Below are positions 17,673 through 27,700 of a stretch of DNA of 64,000 bases, piece after piece (positions within the stretch are counted from its first letter, which is position 1; each line of letters starts with the position of its first letter). Below the pieces are notes generated by a model. The model was not told the origin of the DNA. It made no database searches and was given only the letters and a program-made list of their open reading frames with translations. The position numbers were made by a program, and so were the translations under genes. The stretch is from Allobosea sp. LC85. GTDB lineage: Bacteria; Pseudomonadota; Alphaproteobacteria; Rhizobiales; Beijerinckiaceae. Location of the stretch: assembly GCF_000735605.1 (NCBI RefSeq), contig NZ_JPKG01000028.1:226768-290767 (forward strand). The letters run 5' to 3'.

Positions 17673-19103
17673 TCAGTGAGCCGCCATGTCGAGCGGCGGT
17701 TCGATATCGTCGCTGATCGGGTTCTGGAACGGGTTCTCGGCGCGGAACGCGGCGAAGTCAGCCTTGGCCGCCTTGAGCAGCGCCGGCTGGGACAGGACAT
17801 CGACCGCGACGCCGGCCATGGCCTTGGCCGCAAGCGAGAGCCCCTTATGCGCCGCCGGCGCGAGGCCCTGGGCAACCAGCTGCCAGGAATGTCCGGGCGT
17901 GCCCACAGCATAGCAGGCGACGCGGCATTGCACGGTTGGAACGACCCAGCTCACCGTTCCAACATCGGTGGACCCCACGGAAAGGGCGGCGACATAGTCC
18001 AGCGGATAGATGTCGTCGCTGAGCGATTCACCCTCCAGCACCGGCAGACCGAAGCGGCCATAGGAGGCGCGGATATCCTCCTTCGAGAAGGTCTTCTGGA
18101 ACTCTGCCGCGAAGGCGCGATCAGCGGCATCGAAACCAGGCCCGCCGAGTCGGATGAGGTTGGCGTGCATGGCCTCCTCGAGCGGACGGTTGCCGACGAG
18201 ATTGGCATCGCCCGACAATTGCTGCGCAACGACGGTGGTCTCCGTCATCAGGGCCGCGCCATCGGCGATGGCCTTTACCCGGCGCACCAGGTCCCACATC
18301 TCGCTGAGCGTCCGGGCGCGGATCAAATGACGCACAGTCGCCTGCGCCTGCACGACATTCGGCGCAATGCCGCCGGCGTCGATGATCGCGTAATGGACGC
18401 GCGCATCGCTCGGCATGTGCTCGCGCATGTAGTTGACGCCGATATTCATCAACTCGACCGCATCGAGCGCGCTGCGACCGAGATGCGGCGAGGCAGCGGC
18501 ATGGGAGGCACGCCCCCGGAAGGTAAACTCGACCTCGACACAGGCAAGCGAGATCGGCTTGCTGACACCGGTGAATGAGGCCGGATGCCAGCAGATGGCG
18601 ACATCGACATCGTCAAACAGCCCGGCGCGCACCATGAAGCCCTTGGACGAGCCGCCCTCCTCGGCTGGGCAGCCGTAATAGCGCACACGTCCCTTGATGC
18701 CGTTCGCAGCAAGCCAGTCCTTGACAGCGGTCGCAGCAAGCAGCGAGGCCGAGCCGAGCATGTTGTGGCCGCAGCCATGGCCATTGCCCCCCGACACGAG
18801 CGGGCGCTGCTCGGCGACGCCGGCCTCCTGGCTCAAGCCGGGCAGCGCGTCATATTCGCCGAGGATCGCAATGACGGGACCGCCCTCGCCCGACTCGCCG
18901 ATCAGCGCCGTCGGAAGGCCGGCGACGCCCTTCTCGATGCGGAAGCCCTCCTTCTCCAGCATCGCGGCGTGTTCGGCGGCCGATCGCTCCTCCTGATAGT
19001 TCAGCTCGGGCATGGCCCAGACGCGGTCGCTAAGCTCGAAAAAAGCCGGGCTCTTGGCATCCGCCAACCGCCAGATCTCGGCAGTGTTCTGTTGATCGGT
19101 CAT
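17673..19103 (-). CDS. M20-family amidohydrolase (AbgB-like)
   Basis: This 476-residue protein is an M20D-type metallo-amidohydrolase. GEYDALPGLSQ (about residues 79-89) and GHGCGHNMLG (about 106-115) give the first metal ligands; CPAEEGGSSKG near 145 supplies the catalytic Glu pair, and SHAAASPHLGRSALD near 195 begins the lid domain. The long form with C-terminal TPGHSW resembles AbgB, which cleaves aminobenzoyl-glutamate; many members act on N-acyl amino acids. The start at 19103 has GGAGCAGG just upstream, so the long extension to 19379 is rejected. No signal peptide, so it is cytoplasmic. Confidence 0.88.
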   Translation of the reverse strand: MTDQQNTAEIWRLADAKSPAFFELSDRVWAMPELNYQEERSAAEHAAMLEKEGFRIEKGVAGLPTALIGESGEGGPVIAILGEYDALPGLSQEAGVAEQRPLVSGGNGHGCGHNMLGSASLLAATAVKDWLAANGIKGRVRYYGCPAEEGGSSKGFMVRAGLFDDVDVAICWHPASFTGVSKPISLACVEVEFTFRGRASHAAASPHLGRSALDAVELMNIGVNYMREHMPSDARVHYAIIDAGGIAPNVVQAQATVRHLIRARTLSEMWDLVRRVKAIADGAALMTETTVVAQQLSGDANLVGNRPLEEAMHANLIRLGGPGFDAADRAFAAEFQKTFSKEDIRASYGRFGLPVLEGESLSDDIYPLDYVAALSVGSTDVGTVSWVVPTVQCRVACYAVGTPGHSWQLVAQGLAPAAHKGLSLAAKAMAGVAVDVLSQPALLKAAKADFAAFRAENPFQNPISDDIEPPLDMAAH

Positions 19104-19405
19104 ATCCTGCTCCTGGCTCTTTCCTGCCCATGCCGCCGCGCGGCCGATCATCCGGATCGGTCTCGGCGCAAACGTGCGTCTCGCTGTTGCGACCAAACGC
19201 CGAGCGCGGCCAACCGGCAAGAAGCATGTGCACGATCGCGTCATGCGGCCAGCGCAGGATTCTATCCGGGCAAGAACTTGCCCAAGCCGCGAGGCGTCAA
19301 GGGAGCACTGCGAGCACCCTCGTCGATGGGCTTTCAGCCACGTGGGGACGTGCCGAGGGAAGCGTCCGCCATCTCCCACAGAACACGGGATCGGACGACC
19401 GATCT
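19104..19405. other. Gene-less 302-bp region between the M20 gene and the iron-complex importer
   Basis: This stretch should hold the end of the importer transcript and the promoter of the M20 gene, both read leftwards. I see no strong hairpin, repeat or credible small gene in it. Confidence 0.4.
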
Positions 19406-20185
19406 CTATGCGGCGTGGCGCGTGGACCCCTCGACGACGACATAGGGCTCGCCGCTCGACAGGCCTTCGACACGCGCCCTGACGCCATAGACCTCGTCCA
19501 GCAGCGACGGCGTCACGATCTCGCGCGGCGCGCCGAGCGCGACCAGGCGCGTCTTGGCCAGGACGAGGACCCTGTCGGCAACGCGCAACGCCTGATTGAG
19601 GTCGTGGATCGAGATCAGGACGCAGATGCCTCGGTCGCGCGCCAGTCGACGCACGAGCGACAGCACCTCGAACTGGCGATGCAGATCGAGCGCACTCGTC
19701 GGCTCGTCGAGCAGGAGGATGTCCGGTTCGCGCGCCAGCGTCTGGGCAATCGAAACCAGCTGACGCTGGCCGCCGCTGAGCTCCCCAAGCCCCCTGAAGG
19801 CGAGGTCCTCGATCTCGAGATCGCGCAGCACACGATCGATCCGCTTGAGCTCGTCATCGCTGACCGACCATGTCCCGCCCTGCTTGAAGGCCAGCAGGAT
19901 CGACTCATAGACCGTGAGCACTGCGTTCACCGCCGTATCCTGCGGCAGGTAGCAGGACAAAGGCGCGCGACGCCCGGGCACGGAACTGTCGCCGGAAATG
20001 CTGACTTCGCCCGGACCCGGCACAAGGCCGGCAATCCGCCGGAACAGGCTCGACTTGCCGGCTGCGTTCGGGCCGATCACGGCAATGACCTCGCCTCCGC
20101 TGAGCAGCGGCGTGGTCACCTCGCTCAGCACGACCTTGCGGCCGTAGCGGACGCCGACATCGCGAAGCTGCAAGCCAACTACCAT
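19406..20185 (-). CDS. Iron-complex/heme/cobalamin-type ABC transporter ATPase
   Basis: This 259-residue ATPase has Walker A GPNAAGKSS (about residues 38-46), signature LSGGQRQL near 136, Walker [13 protein letters not shown] near 155 and the H-loop SIHDLN. The order and spacing fit the FecE/BtuD group. It powers the FecCD-type permease encoded just upstream, with which it overlaps by 7 bp. It is the last gene of the operon. Confidence 0.93.
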   Translation of the reverse strand: MVVGLQLRDVGVRYGRKVVLSEVTTPLLSGGEVIAVIGPNAAGKSSLFRRIAGLVPGPGEVSISGDSSVPGRRAPLSCYLPQDTAVNAVLTVYESILLAFKQGGTWSVSDDELKRIDRVLRDLEIEDLAFRGLGELSGGQRQLVSIAQTLAREPDILLLDEPTSALDLHRQFEVLSLVRRLARDRGICVLISIHDLNQALRVADRVLVLAKTRLVALGAPREIVTPSLLDEVYGVRARVEGLSSGEPYVVVEGSTRHAA

Positions 20186-21264
20186 GACCGCTTCCGATTG
20201 GTCAGGATCAAGCTGAAGAAGAACGGCACGCCGATGAGCGCCGTTACGATGCTGATCGGGAAGATGAGGCCAGGTATCAGCGACTTGCTGACGACCGAGG
20301 ATGCCGAGAGGATCGCGGCACCGGCAAGCGCAGACGCCGGCAGGAAGAAGCGCTGATCCTCGCCGATCACCATGCGGGCGATATGCGGACCGACGAGGCC
20401 GATGAAGCCGATCGTGCCGACGAAGGACACGGGCACAGCCGCCAGCAGGCTGACCAGCAGCATGATCTCCAGCCGCAGCCGCCTGACATCGATGCCGAAG
20501 CTCGCCGCCTTCTCGTCACCGAGGCGGAGCGTGGTGAGGGCCCAGGCGCGGCGCATGAACAGGGGCACGCACAGGACAACCACCGCACTGGTGATCGCAA
20601 GCTTGTGCCAACTTGCTTTGGTCAGGCTCCCCATCATCCAGAAGACGACAGCGCCGAGCGCCTGCTCGGAAGCGAAGAATTGCAGCAATGCGAGCAGGGC
20701 ATTGAAGGTGAAGACCAGGGCGATGCCGAGCAGGATCACCGTCTCGGTCGTCACACCGCGGGACTGGCTGAGCACATGGATCAGCATGGCCGCCCCCATC
20801 GCGGCAATGAAGGCGTTCAGCGGCACGATATAATCGACAGCGAACGGCAGGATGGCGACGCCGAACACGAGTGCGAGTGCCGCGCCAAAGCTGGCGGCAG
20901 CCGATATCCCAAGGGTAAACGGGCTAGCGAGCGGATTGTTGAGGATCGTCTGCATCTGGGCACCCGCCATGGCAAGCGACGCTCCCGTCACAACCGCCAT
21001 CAGGGCCACCGGCAATCGGATATCCCAGATCACGACGCGCACGGCCACCGGAACGCTGTCCGGCATCACCAATGCACGCACGACATCCGAAGCCGCATAG
21101 CGGGCCGGACCGATCATCAGATCGGCGATGAAGCTCAGCAGCAGCAGCAGGAAAAGTCCGGCGAGGATCATGCGCCGGCGCGCGTTCAGGGCGCGGTAGC
21201 TCGACCGCGCCCCATTCTCGCGCACCGCCTCGGCGGCAGCGCCGGTCATGCCGATCTCACTCAC
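20179..21264 (-). CDS. FecCD-family iron-complex permease
   Basis: This 361-residue protein has about ten membrane segments and the FecCD signatures DIRLPVALMAVVTGASLAMAGAQMQTILNNPLASP near residue 85-120 and GTIGFIGLVGPHIARM near 275. It is a single permease that would homodimerise like BtuC. The gene overlaps both neighbours (4 bp with the binding protein gene), so the three genes form one translationally coupled operon. Confidence 0.93.
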   Translation of the reverse strand: MSEIGMTGAAAEAVRENGARSSYRALNARRRMILAGLFLLLLLSFIADLMIGPARYAASDVVRALVMPDSVPVAVRVVIWDIRLPVALMAVVTGASLAMAGAQMQTILNNPLASPFTLGISAAASFGAALALVFGVAILPFAVDYIVPLNAFIAAMGAAMLIHVLSQSRGVTTETVILLGIALVFTFNALLALLQFFASEQALGAVVFWMMGSLTKASWHKLAITSAVVVLCVPLFMRRAWALTTLRLGDEKAASFGIDVRRLRLEIMLLVSLLAAVPVSFVGTIGFIGLVGPHIARMVIGEDQRFFLPASALAGAAILSASSVVSKSLIPGLIFPISIVTALIGVPFFFSLILTNRKRSW

Positions 21265-22403
21265 CCCTTCGCCTCGACGGTCACCCAGTAGCCGGGCTGA
21301 TAAGGCAAGGGCAGAAAGCGCTCATGCAGGGTCTTCAGCGTGGCATCGGCATCGACATCCCCAAACAGGTCAGGATGCAGCCACTTCGCAATCTCCTGGA
21401 TCGCGACGAACTGGTAGGGGCTGTTATAGAACTGGTGCCAGATGCCGTGGACACGGCCGTTCTTCACGGCAGCGGTCTGGGCGAATGCGGGCCGACGCGA
21501 CAGCGCAGCGAGCTTGCGGCGCGCCTCGATCAGGTCGACGCCGGGTCCAAGACCGACCCAGGCCCCACCCGGGACATAGGCCTCCCAGTTACCCCCGGTG
21601 ACGATGACGACATCGGGATTGGCCGCGACGATTGCCTCGGGATTGACCGTACCGAAGGTCCCCGGGATCAGGTCGGCGGCAAAATTCTTGCCCCCGGCGA
21701 TCTCGACCATCTTGCCGAAATTCTCGTTGCCGAATGACATGCAGCAATCGTCGGAATAGCCACCGGCGCGCTCGATCATCACGATCGGCCGCTTCAGTGC
21801 GGCAGCCTTGGCAAGACGGTCCGTCACCAGCGAGATCTGCTCGGCCCGGAACGTGATGAAGTCCTCCGCGAGCGCCTCCTTGCCGAAGAGCTTGCCGATC
21901 AGTCGCATGGAGGGTTCGGTATTCTGGAACGGCTTCTCACGAAAATCGACGTAGACGACAGGAATGCCGACGGAGGCGAGTTTCTCGACAAGCTTGGCCT
22001 CGTCGCTGGCGACCTTCGCCTCGACATTGAGGAAGAGGACGTCGGGCTTCAGCGCTATCGCTTGCTCGACATCGAATGCGCCCTCCTTCATGCCGCCGAA
22101 ATTCGGCAGTTTGGCAATGGCGGGATAGCGGGCGAGATAGGCCTTGTAGCTGTCTGGGTCCGCTTTCGGCAGATCGTCCCGCCAGCCGACGACACGCTTG
22201 AACGGATCATCCCTGTCGAGCGCGGCGACGAAATACATCTGTCGCCCTTCGCCCAGGATCACACGTTCGACCGGCGTGTTGACCTCGACCGCCCGGCCGA
22301 GAACATCTGTGACCCTGACCTTCTCCGCGAACGCAGGCAACGCCGACGCCATGAGGCCAATGGTCAGGGTCGCTGCTCTAATAAATCTATGAAGCAATGC
22401 CAT
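21261..22403 (-). CDS. Periplasmic iron-complex binding protein (FecB/BtuF type)
   Basis: This 380-residue protein has a signal peptide (cleavage near ALPAFA-EK) followed by VTDVLGRAVEVNTPVERVILGEGRQ, the standard opening of cluster A-II metal-complex binding proteins. The two lobes are joined by the usual long helix. The insertion with CC in GGYSDDCCMSFG is unusual for FecB-type proteins and might contribute to ligand binding. Ligand class (siderophore, heme, cobalamin or another metal chelate) cannot be fixed, although iron-type sites in the promoter favour iron. Confidence 0.9.
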   Translation of the reverse strand: MALLHRFIRAATLTIGLMASALPAFAEKVRVTDVLGRAVEVNTPVERVILGEGRQMYFVAALDRDDPFKRVVGWRDDLPKADPDSYKAYLARYPAIAKLPNFGGMKEGAFDVEQAIALKPDVLFLNVEAKVASDEAKLVEKLASVGIPVVYVDFREKPFQNTEPSMRLIGKLFGKEALAEDFITFRAEQISLVTDRLAKAAALKRPIVMIERAGGYSDDCCMSFGNENFGKMVEIAGGKNFAADLIPGTFGTVNPEAIVAANPDVVIVTGGNWEAYVPGGAWVGLGPGVDLIEARRKLAALSRRPAFAQTAAVKNGRVHGIWHQFYNSPYQFVAIQEIAKWLHPDLFGDVDADATLKTLHERFLPLPYQPGYWVTVEAKG

Positions 22404-22634
22404 GACACCACCCTAAGCCTCGCGTGAACTGCGCGGCTCGTAGGAAATGGCACAAGGTCGGTCAAGAAATATCTTTTAGAATACATCCAATCTATTTCAT
22501 TAAAAGAATTCTAAACTGAAGATCAAGCCGATGCCTCGCAATACAACAAGGCACGCGCTGAAGGAAAAGCTTGTGAGGCGCTGCGCGGCGTGGTGAAAGG
22601 TGCCGGAAACGGACGAAGACAAGGCGAATGATCG
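22404..22634. promoter_or_regulatory. Divergent promoter with AT-rich TTTTAGAA / TTCTAAA elements
   Basis: Between the iron-complex binding protein and the methyltransferase, the AT-rich core holds TTTTAGAATACA at 22474-22485 and AAAAGAATTCTAAA at 22502-22515, the latter almost a perfect palindrome on AGAATTCT. These resemble the iron-control element (TTTAGAA...TTCTAAA) bound by Irr in Rhizobiales. The arrangement suggests coordinate iron control of both transcription units. The resemblance is from memory of the motif, not from a search. Confidence 0.5.
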
Positions 22635-23420
22635 ATGTCGACCATGATCGCAAATCGCAACCTGAAGGATGAAATCCGGGACTATTGGTCCATCAGGTCG
22701 GAGACATTCGATACGACGCCGGGCCATGAGATCTTTTCCCTCGACGAGCGGCGCGCATGGCTCGCGCTTCTGTCGCGGCACCTTGGCACCGATCAGGGAC
22801 GCCGGGCGCTCGACCTGGCCTGCGGTACCGGCGTGATTTCGCTGCTGCTGTCGGAACTCGGCTTCGCAGTGACCGGCCTCGATCTCTCCGAGGCCATGCT
22901 GACGCGTGCCCGCGCCAAGGTCTCGGGCAAAGGACCGATCAAGCTCTTCCTCGGCGATGCCGAGAATACGCTGGAGCCCTCGGACAGTTACGATGCAGTG
23001 GTCACCCGGCATCTCGTCTGGACGCTGCCCGACCCGCCGGTCGCCTTCGCCGAATGGCACAGGGTGCTCAAACCCGGCGGGCGCGTCGCGATCATCGATG
23101 CGGACACCATCAACACCCCTCCGGACAGGCGGCTGCTCAAATGGCTCGCACGGCTTGCCAGGCGCCTGAGCAGGAATGTGCCGCCTCCCCCGCCCTATGC
23201 CGATACCCATGCAAGCATCCTGTCGCGTGTCTATTTCTCTGATGGGTGTCGCCCCGATGCCGTCGCCGAATTGCTGAATCAGGCCGGCTTCGAGGACATC
23301 GTCGTCGACCGAGACCTTGGCTCGATCCACCGCGCCCAGGGGCGATTCATGCCGCTCTTCCAGCGCCTCGAACGCGCGGCACAGAACCGTTTCCTGATCT
23401 CCGCACGCAAGCCCGCCTAG
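22635..23420 (+). CDS. Class I SAM-dependent methyltransferase
   Basis: This 261-residue methyltransferase has motif I ALDLACGTGVISLLLSELG (about residues 57-75), motif II GLDLSEAML and motif III VVTRHLVWTLPDPPVAFAEWHRVLKPGG near 120-148. It resembles UbiE/COQ5-like small-molecule methyltransferases. Because it is divergent to an iron-complex importer and shares a promoter region with it, a role in chelator or tetrapyrrole modification is possible; nothing in the sequence fixes the substrate. The stop codon TAG at 23418-23420 is the first triplet of a repeat element, so the natural C-terminus may have been altered by its insertion. Confidence 0.82.
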   Translation: MSTMIANRNLKDEIRDYWSIRSETFDTTPGHEIFSLDERRAWLALLSRHLGTDQGRRALDLACGTGVISLLLSELGFAVTGLDLSEAMLTRARAKVSGKGPIKLFLGDAENTLEPSDSYDAVVTRHLVWTLPDPPVAFAEWHRVLKPGGRVAIIDADTINTPPDRRLLKWLARLARRLSRNVPPPPPYADTHASILSRVYFSDGCRPDAVAELLNQAGFEDIVVDRDLGSIHRAQGRFMPLFQRLERAAQNRFLISARKPA

Positions 23421-23520
23421 ATCATCGGACCGGTTACCGTATCCGGTCCGATGATCTAACCTACTGTGTTTGCATCGGCTTTTCCGAAAGCCGCAATCCA
23501 CTTTTCGGGCCGATGCTTTA
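23418..23520 (-). repeat. Two-hairpin interspersed repeat, copy B (inverted orientation)
   Basis: Read on the minus strand the element starts TAAAGCATCGGCCCG and ends in stem II; on the plus strand stem II (GATCATCGGACCGG with its complement) comes first. The central part differs from other copies at both arms, keeping the pairing (GTTAC / GTA). It supplies the TAG stop of the methyltransferase gene. Confidence 0.92.
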
Positions 23521-23919
23521 GGCTGATTTCTGCCGCCCCCGCACGGGCGAGCCTGACAGGCGAAGGCGGCCCTGCCCCCGCGTACGGAGACGCGTCGCGT
23601 TTGCCCCGGCCGGACCGACCGGCATCGTCCGATACCTAGCGCGCACCCTCAGCAGGAATGGCGGCGCCCCGCCCCACGCGAGGAAGCTTGGTCTGCGCAG
23701 GATTGAGCGCGGCTTGGACTGCCTGCGGCTTCAAGCGACGCGCACCGGCCCCAAAGGCATCACCGCCATCGATCCGGCACCTTTAAAGCCATCGCGACCC
23801 CACTGGCCGGCATCCCGCACACAATCCTTAACGCCTGTTGACTCTTCAGTCAGTCGCGATATTGTTCCTATTATTGCAACTCAAGTTCCATTTTATGGAA
23901 CTCTCTTGGACTCAGCCGG
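23521..23919. promoter_or_regulatory. Gene-less region with IclR-gene promoter and operator
   Basis: The first 300 bases hold nothing I recognise. A sigma-70 type promoter is plausible with TTGACT at 23838-23843, a 16-bp spacer and TATTGT at 23860-23865. At 23884-23902 lies a perfect inverted repeat, AGTTCCAT-TTT-ATGGAACT, ending 17 bp before the IclR start codon; the half-site GTTCCAT fits IclR-family operators, suggesting autoregulation and control of the downstream operon. Confidence 0.6.
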
Positions 23920-24705
23920 ATGTCCATTCTGTCGGCGGCCGTCGATGTGCTCCGTTGCTTCTCCAGCACGCGTCATGATGTGACCGTGACGGATCTGGTT
24001 TCGTTGCTTGGAATGCCGAAGAGCAATGCGTCGCGACTGCTGCGGGCGATGCGCGACGAGGGGCTGCTCGAAACGGTGGGCGACAGCAAGCGCTACCGCC
24101 CCTCCCTGTTGCTCAGTCAGGTCGGCCATATCTACCGCTTCGCCGCCTCGCTGATCGACCGGGCCGACGCCGTGGTCGGACGCATCTCGGACGAAGTCGG
24201 ACATACCGGCTATATCAGCGTGAGGCGCGGCACCGACATCGTCGGCGTCACGGCGCATCCCGGGCGCCACGCCCTGCGCGTCGTCACGTCGATTGGCGAC
24301 CGTATTGCCGCCTTCGCTTCCAGCACGGGCCGCGCCCTGCTGGCCCGCCTTCCCGACGACGAAGTCCGCCGCCTCTATGCCGGCGGTTTCGTCCCGCCAT
24401 CCGACACAGCCCCGCAGGACCTCGACGAACTCCTGGCGCGCCTCGCCATCAACCGACGCGAGGGCTACGCCGAATCCCATGACGAGGCGGTCCGGGGCGT
24501 GCGCGCCATCTCGGTTTCGGTCGGCGATCCCACCACCGGCGACGAAGTCGCGCTCTGCATCTCCTTCCCGGCGGCGATCGTCACGCCGGAGGAGCGCCTC
24601 GCCATCATCCGTTCCCTGGGAGAAGGCGCCGCCGAGATCGCGGCGCTGACCCGGGACCCGTTCTTCATTCCCCTCCATCCCTCAATCGCGGAGACAGCTC
24701 CATGA
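23920..24705 (+). CDS. IclR-family transcriptional regulator
   Basis: This 261-residue regulator has an N-terminal winged helix (VTVTDLVSLLGMPKSNASRLLRAMRDEGLLE, about residues 22-52) and the IclR effector domain, with SSTGRALLARLPDDE near 132 and the C-terminal helix with RLAIIRSLGEGAAEIA. The ATG at 23920 is the first start after a perfect operator-like palindrome. Its stop overlaps the hydantoinase start (ATGA), so regulator and enzyme are co-translated; it probably senses the substrate or product of the hydantoinase/oxoprolinase. Confidence 0.93.
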   Translation: MSILSAAVDVLRCFSSTRHDVTVTDLVSLLGMPKSNASRLLRAMRDEGLLETVGDSKRYRPSLLLSQVGHIYRFAASLIDRADAVVGRISDEVGHTGYISVRRGTDIVGVTAHPGRHALRVVTSIGDRIAAFASSTGRALLARLPDDEVRRLYAGGFVPPSDTAPQDLDELLARLAINRREGYAESHDEAVRGVRAISVSVGDPTTGDEVALCISFPAAIVTPEERLAIIRSLGEGAAEIAALTRDPFFIPLHPSIAETAP

Positions 24706-27700
24706 GCAATCGTTGGCGCATCGGCTTCGATATCGGCGGCACCTTCACGGATTTCATCCTCTATGACGGCCAGGAGCGGTCGGTTCGGCTGCACAAGCGC
24801 CTGACCACGCCGCACGACCCGTCCGAGGCTGCGCTGATCGGCCTTGGCGAACTGACCGAGATGGCCGGCATCACGCTGGCCGATATCGGCGACATCGTGC
24901 ATGGCACGACGCTGGTGACCAACGCGGTGATCGAGCGCAAGGGCTCCAAGCTCGGCCTGATCACCACGCGCGGCTTCCGTGACATCCTCGAAATGGGGAC
25001 CGAGCAGCGTTATGACATCTACGATCTGTTCCTGACCTTCCCCGAGCCGCTGGTCTCGCGCGAGCTTCGCCTCGAAGTCGCCGAGCGTATCGACCGAGAC
25101 GGCAAGGTCGTGACAGCGCTCGATGCGGCGGCGGTGCGCGCTGCCGCCCGCGAGCTTGCCGCTGCCGGCTGCGAAGCGATCGCGGTCTGCTTCCTGAACA
25201 GCTACCGCAATTCCGCTCATGAGCAGGAAGCCGGCCGGATCGTCCGGGAGGCCTGCCCGGAACTCACGGTCTCCCTGTCGAGCGAGGTCGTCGCAGAGAT
25301 CTGGGAGTATCAGCGCTTCGTCACCACCGCGGCGAACGCCTATGTCCAGCCGCTGATGCGGCGCTATCTGGAGCGGCTTGAGCGCGAACTCTCGGCCCGC
25401 TCCTTCACCGGCTCGCTACGGCTGATGCATTCGGCCGGCGGCCTCGTCTCACCCGAGACCGCCCGCACCTTCCCGATCCGCCTGCTCGAAAGCGGACCTG
25501 CCGGCGGCGGCCTTGCGACAGCCTTGTTCGGCGAACTTGCCGGCCACAAGGACGTGATTTCCTTCGACATGGGCGGCACCACCGCCAAGGCCTGCATGAT
25601 CGAGGACGGGCGCGCCGAGATCGCACCGATGCTCGAAGCCGGGCGCGTCAACCGCTTCGCCAAGGGCTCCGGCCTGCCGATCAAGGCTCCCGTCATCGAC
25701 ATGATCGAGATCGGCGCCGGCGGCGGCTCGATCGCCGCCATCGACGAAGTCGGCCTGCTCAAGGTCGGCCCGCATTCGGCGGGCTCCGACCCCGGCCCGG
25801 CCTGCTACGGCATGGGCGGCACCAAGCCGACCGTCACCGACGCCAATCTCGTGCTCGGCTACTATGACCCGGGCTTCTTCCTTGGCGGGCGCATGGCGCT
25901 CGATCTCGAGGCCGCGCGCAAGGCCGTTGCCTCGGTCGCAGAGCCGCTCGGCCTCTCCGTGGAAGAAGCGGCCTGGGGCATCCACAAGGTTGTCGTCGAA
26001 AGCATGGGCGCTGCGGCGCGTGTCCATCTCGTCGAGAAGGGCAAGGATCCGCGGCACTACGCCATGGTCGGCTTCGGCGGGGCCGGCCCGGCCCACGCCG
26101 TCGATGTCGCCCGTGTGCTCGGCGTCCGTCAGGTCATCATTCCGCCGGCCTCCGGCGCCGCCTCGGCGCTCGGCTTCCTCGCCGCCCCGCTCTCCTTCGA
26201 CATGGTGCAGTCGCTGCCGGTCGAGTTCTCGGAAGGCTTTGACGCCAAGTCCGTCAACGCGGTGCTCAGCGAGCTCGAGGCCCAGGGCCGCAAGCACCTG
26301 ATCGAGGCCGGCGTGAAGCCCGCCGACATCACCGTCGAGCGCTCGGCCGATATGCGCCTCGTCGGCCAGATGCATGACATCGCCGTGACCCTGCCGGCCG
26401 GCACGATCGATACATCGAGCCTGGACGCCATCCGCACGGCTTTCTCTACCACCTATTCGGCGCGCTACACCTCGGTCTACGAGGGCGCCCGTCTCGAGGC
26501 GATCAACTTCCGCGTCCGCTGCGCCGGTCCGGTGCCGAGCCTCTCGCTCTCCGGGGCGGCCGGCGGCGGCGACGCCGGCACCAAGGTGAAGGGTACCCGG
26601 CAGGCCTGGTTCGAAAACGGCTGGAGCGAAGCGACCGTCTATGATCGCTACGCCCTGCGACCGGGCGACACCATCAGCGGCCCCGCGATCATCGAGGAGC
26701 GCGAGGCGACCACCATCGTTCCTCCCGGGGATACGGTCGCGATCGACGAGGTGCTCAACCTGCTGGTCAGCGTCGGGCGTGCCAGCGCTGCCGAGACCAC
26801 GATCAGCGCCGACATGCCGCTGGCCGAGGCCGCGCGCCGGATCGAAGCCGACCCGATCTCGCTGGAGATCATGTGGAGCCGCCTCGTCAACGTCGTCGAG
26901 GAGATGTGGCTGACCGTCTGCCGTACGGCCTTCTCGCTGGTGATCTCGGAGGCGCAGGATTTTGCCTGCGAGCTGCTCGACCCCGAGGGCGAGACGCTGG
27001 CGCACTCTCCCCGCGCCATGCCGGTGTTCAACCTGACCCTGCCGCGTGCGGTCAAGGCGCTGCTGGAGCGCTATCCCGCCGATACCCTGAAGCCCGGCGA
27101 CGTTCTGATCACCAATGATCCCTGGCTCTGCGCCGGCCATCTCTTCGACATCGCCGTGGTTACGCCGGTGTTCCTCGGCGATCGCGTCGTCGGCCTGATG
27201 GGCACGGTCGGCCATGTCTCCGACATCGGCGGCACCAAGGACAGCCTCAGGGCCCGCGAGATCTATGAGGAAGGTTTCCAGATCCCGCCGATGAAGCTCT
27301 ACGAGGCTGGCCGGATCAACGAGACGCTGGTTCGCCTGCTCGGCGAGAACGTCCGCAATTCCGAGCAGGTTCTCGGCGATCTGCACTCGTTCGTCGCCGC
27401 CAATGCGATCGGCGCCGAGCGCCTGCAGTCTTTCCTCAGCGATTACGGCATGCAGGATCTGCGCGCCCTCGCCTCGGTGGTGCAGGATCGTTCCGAGCGG
27501 GCCATGCGCGAGGCCATCGCCGCGCTGCCGGACGGGACCTATCACGGCACGGTTTCGAACAACCCGCTCGGCACGCCGATGACCTATCCACTGGCGCTGA
27601 CCGTCAAGGGCGACACGATCCATCTCGACTTTGACGGCGCACCGCCGCAGCTGCCGCAGGGCGGGCTCAACTGCACGCTGAACTACACGATGGCGCATGC

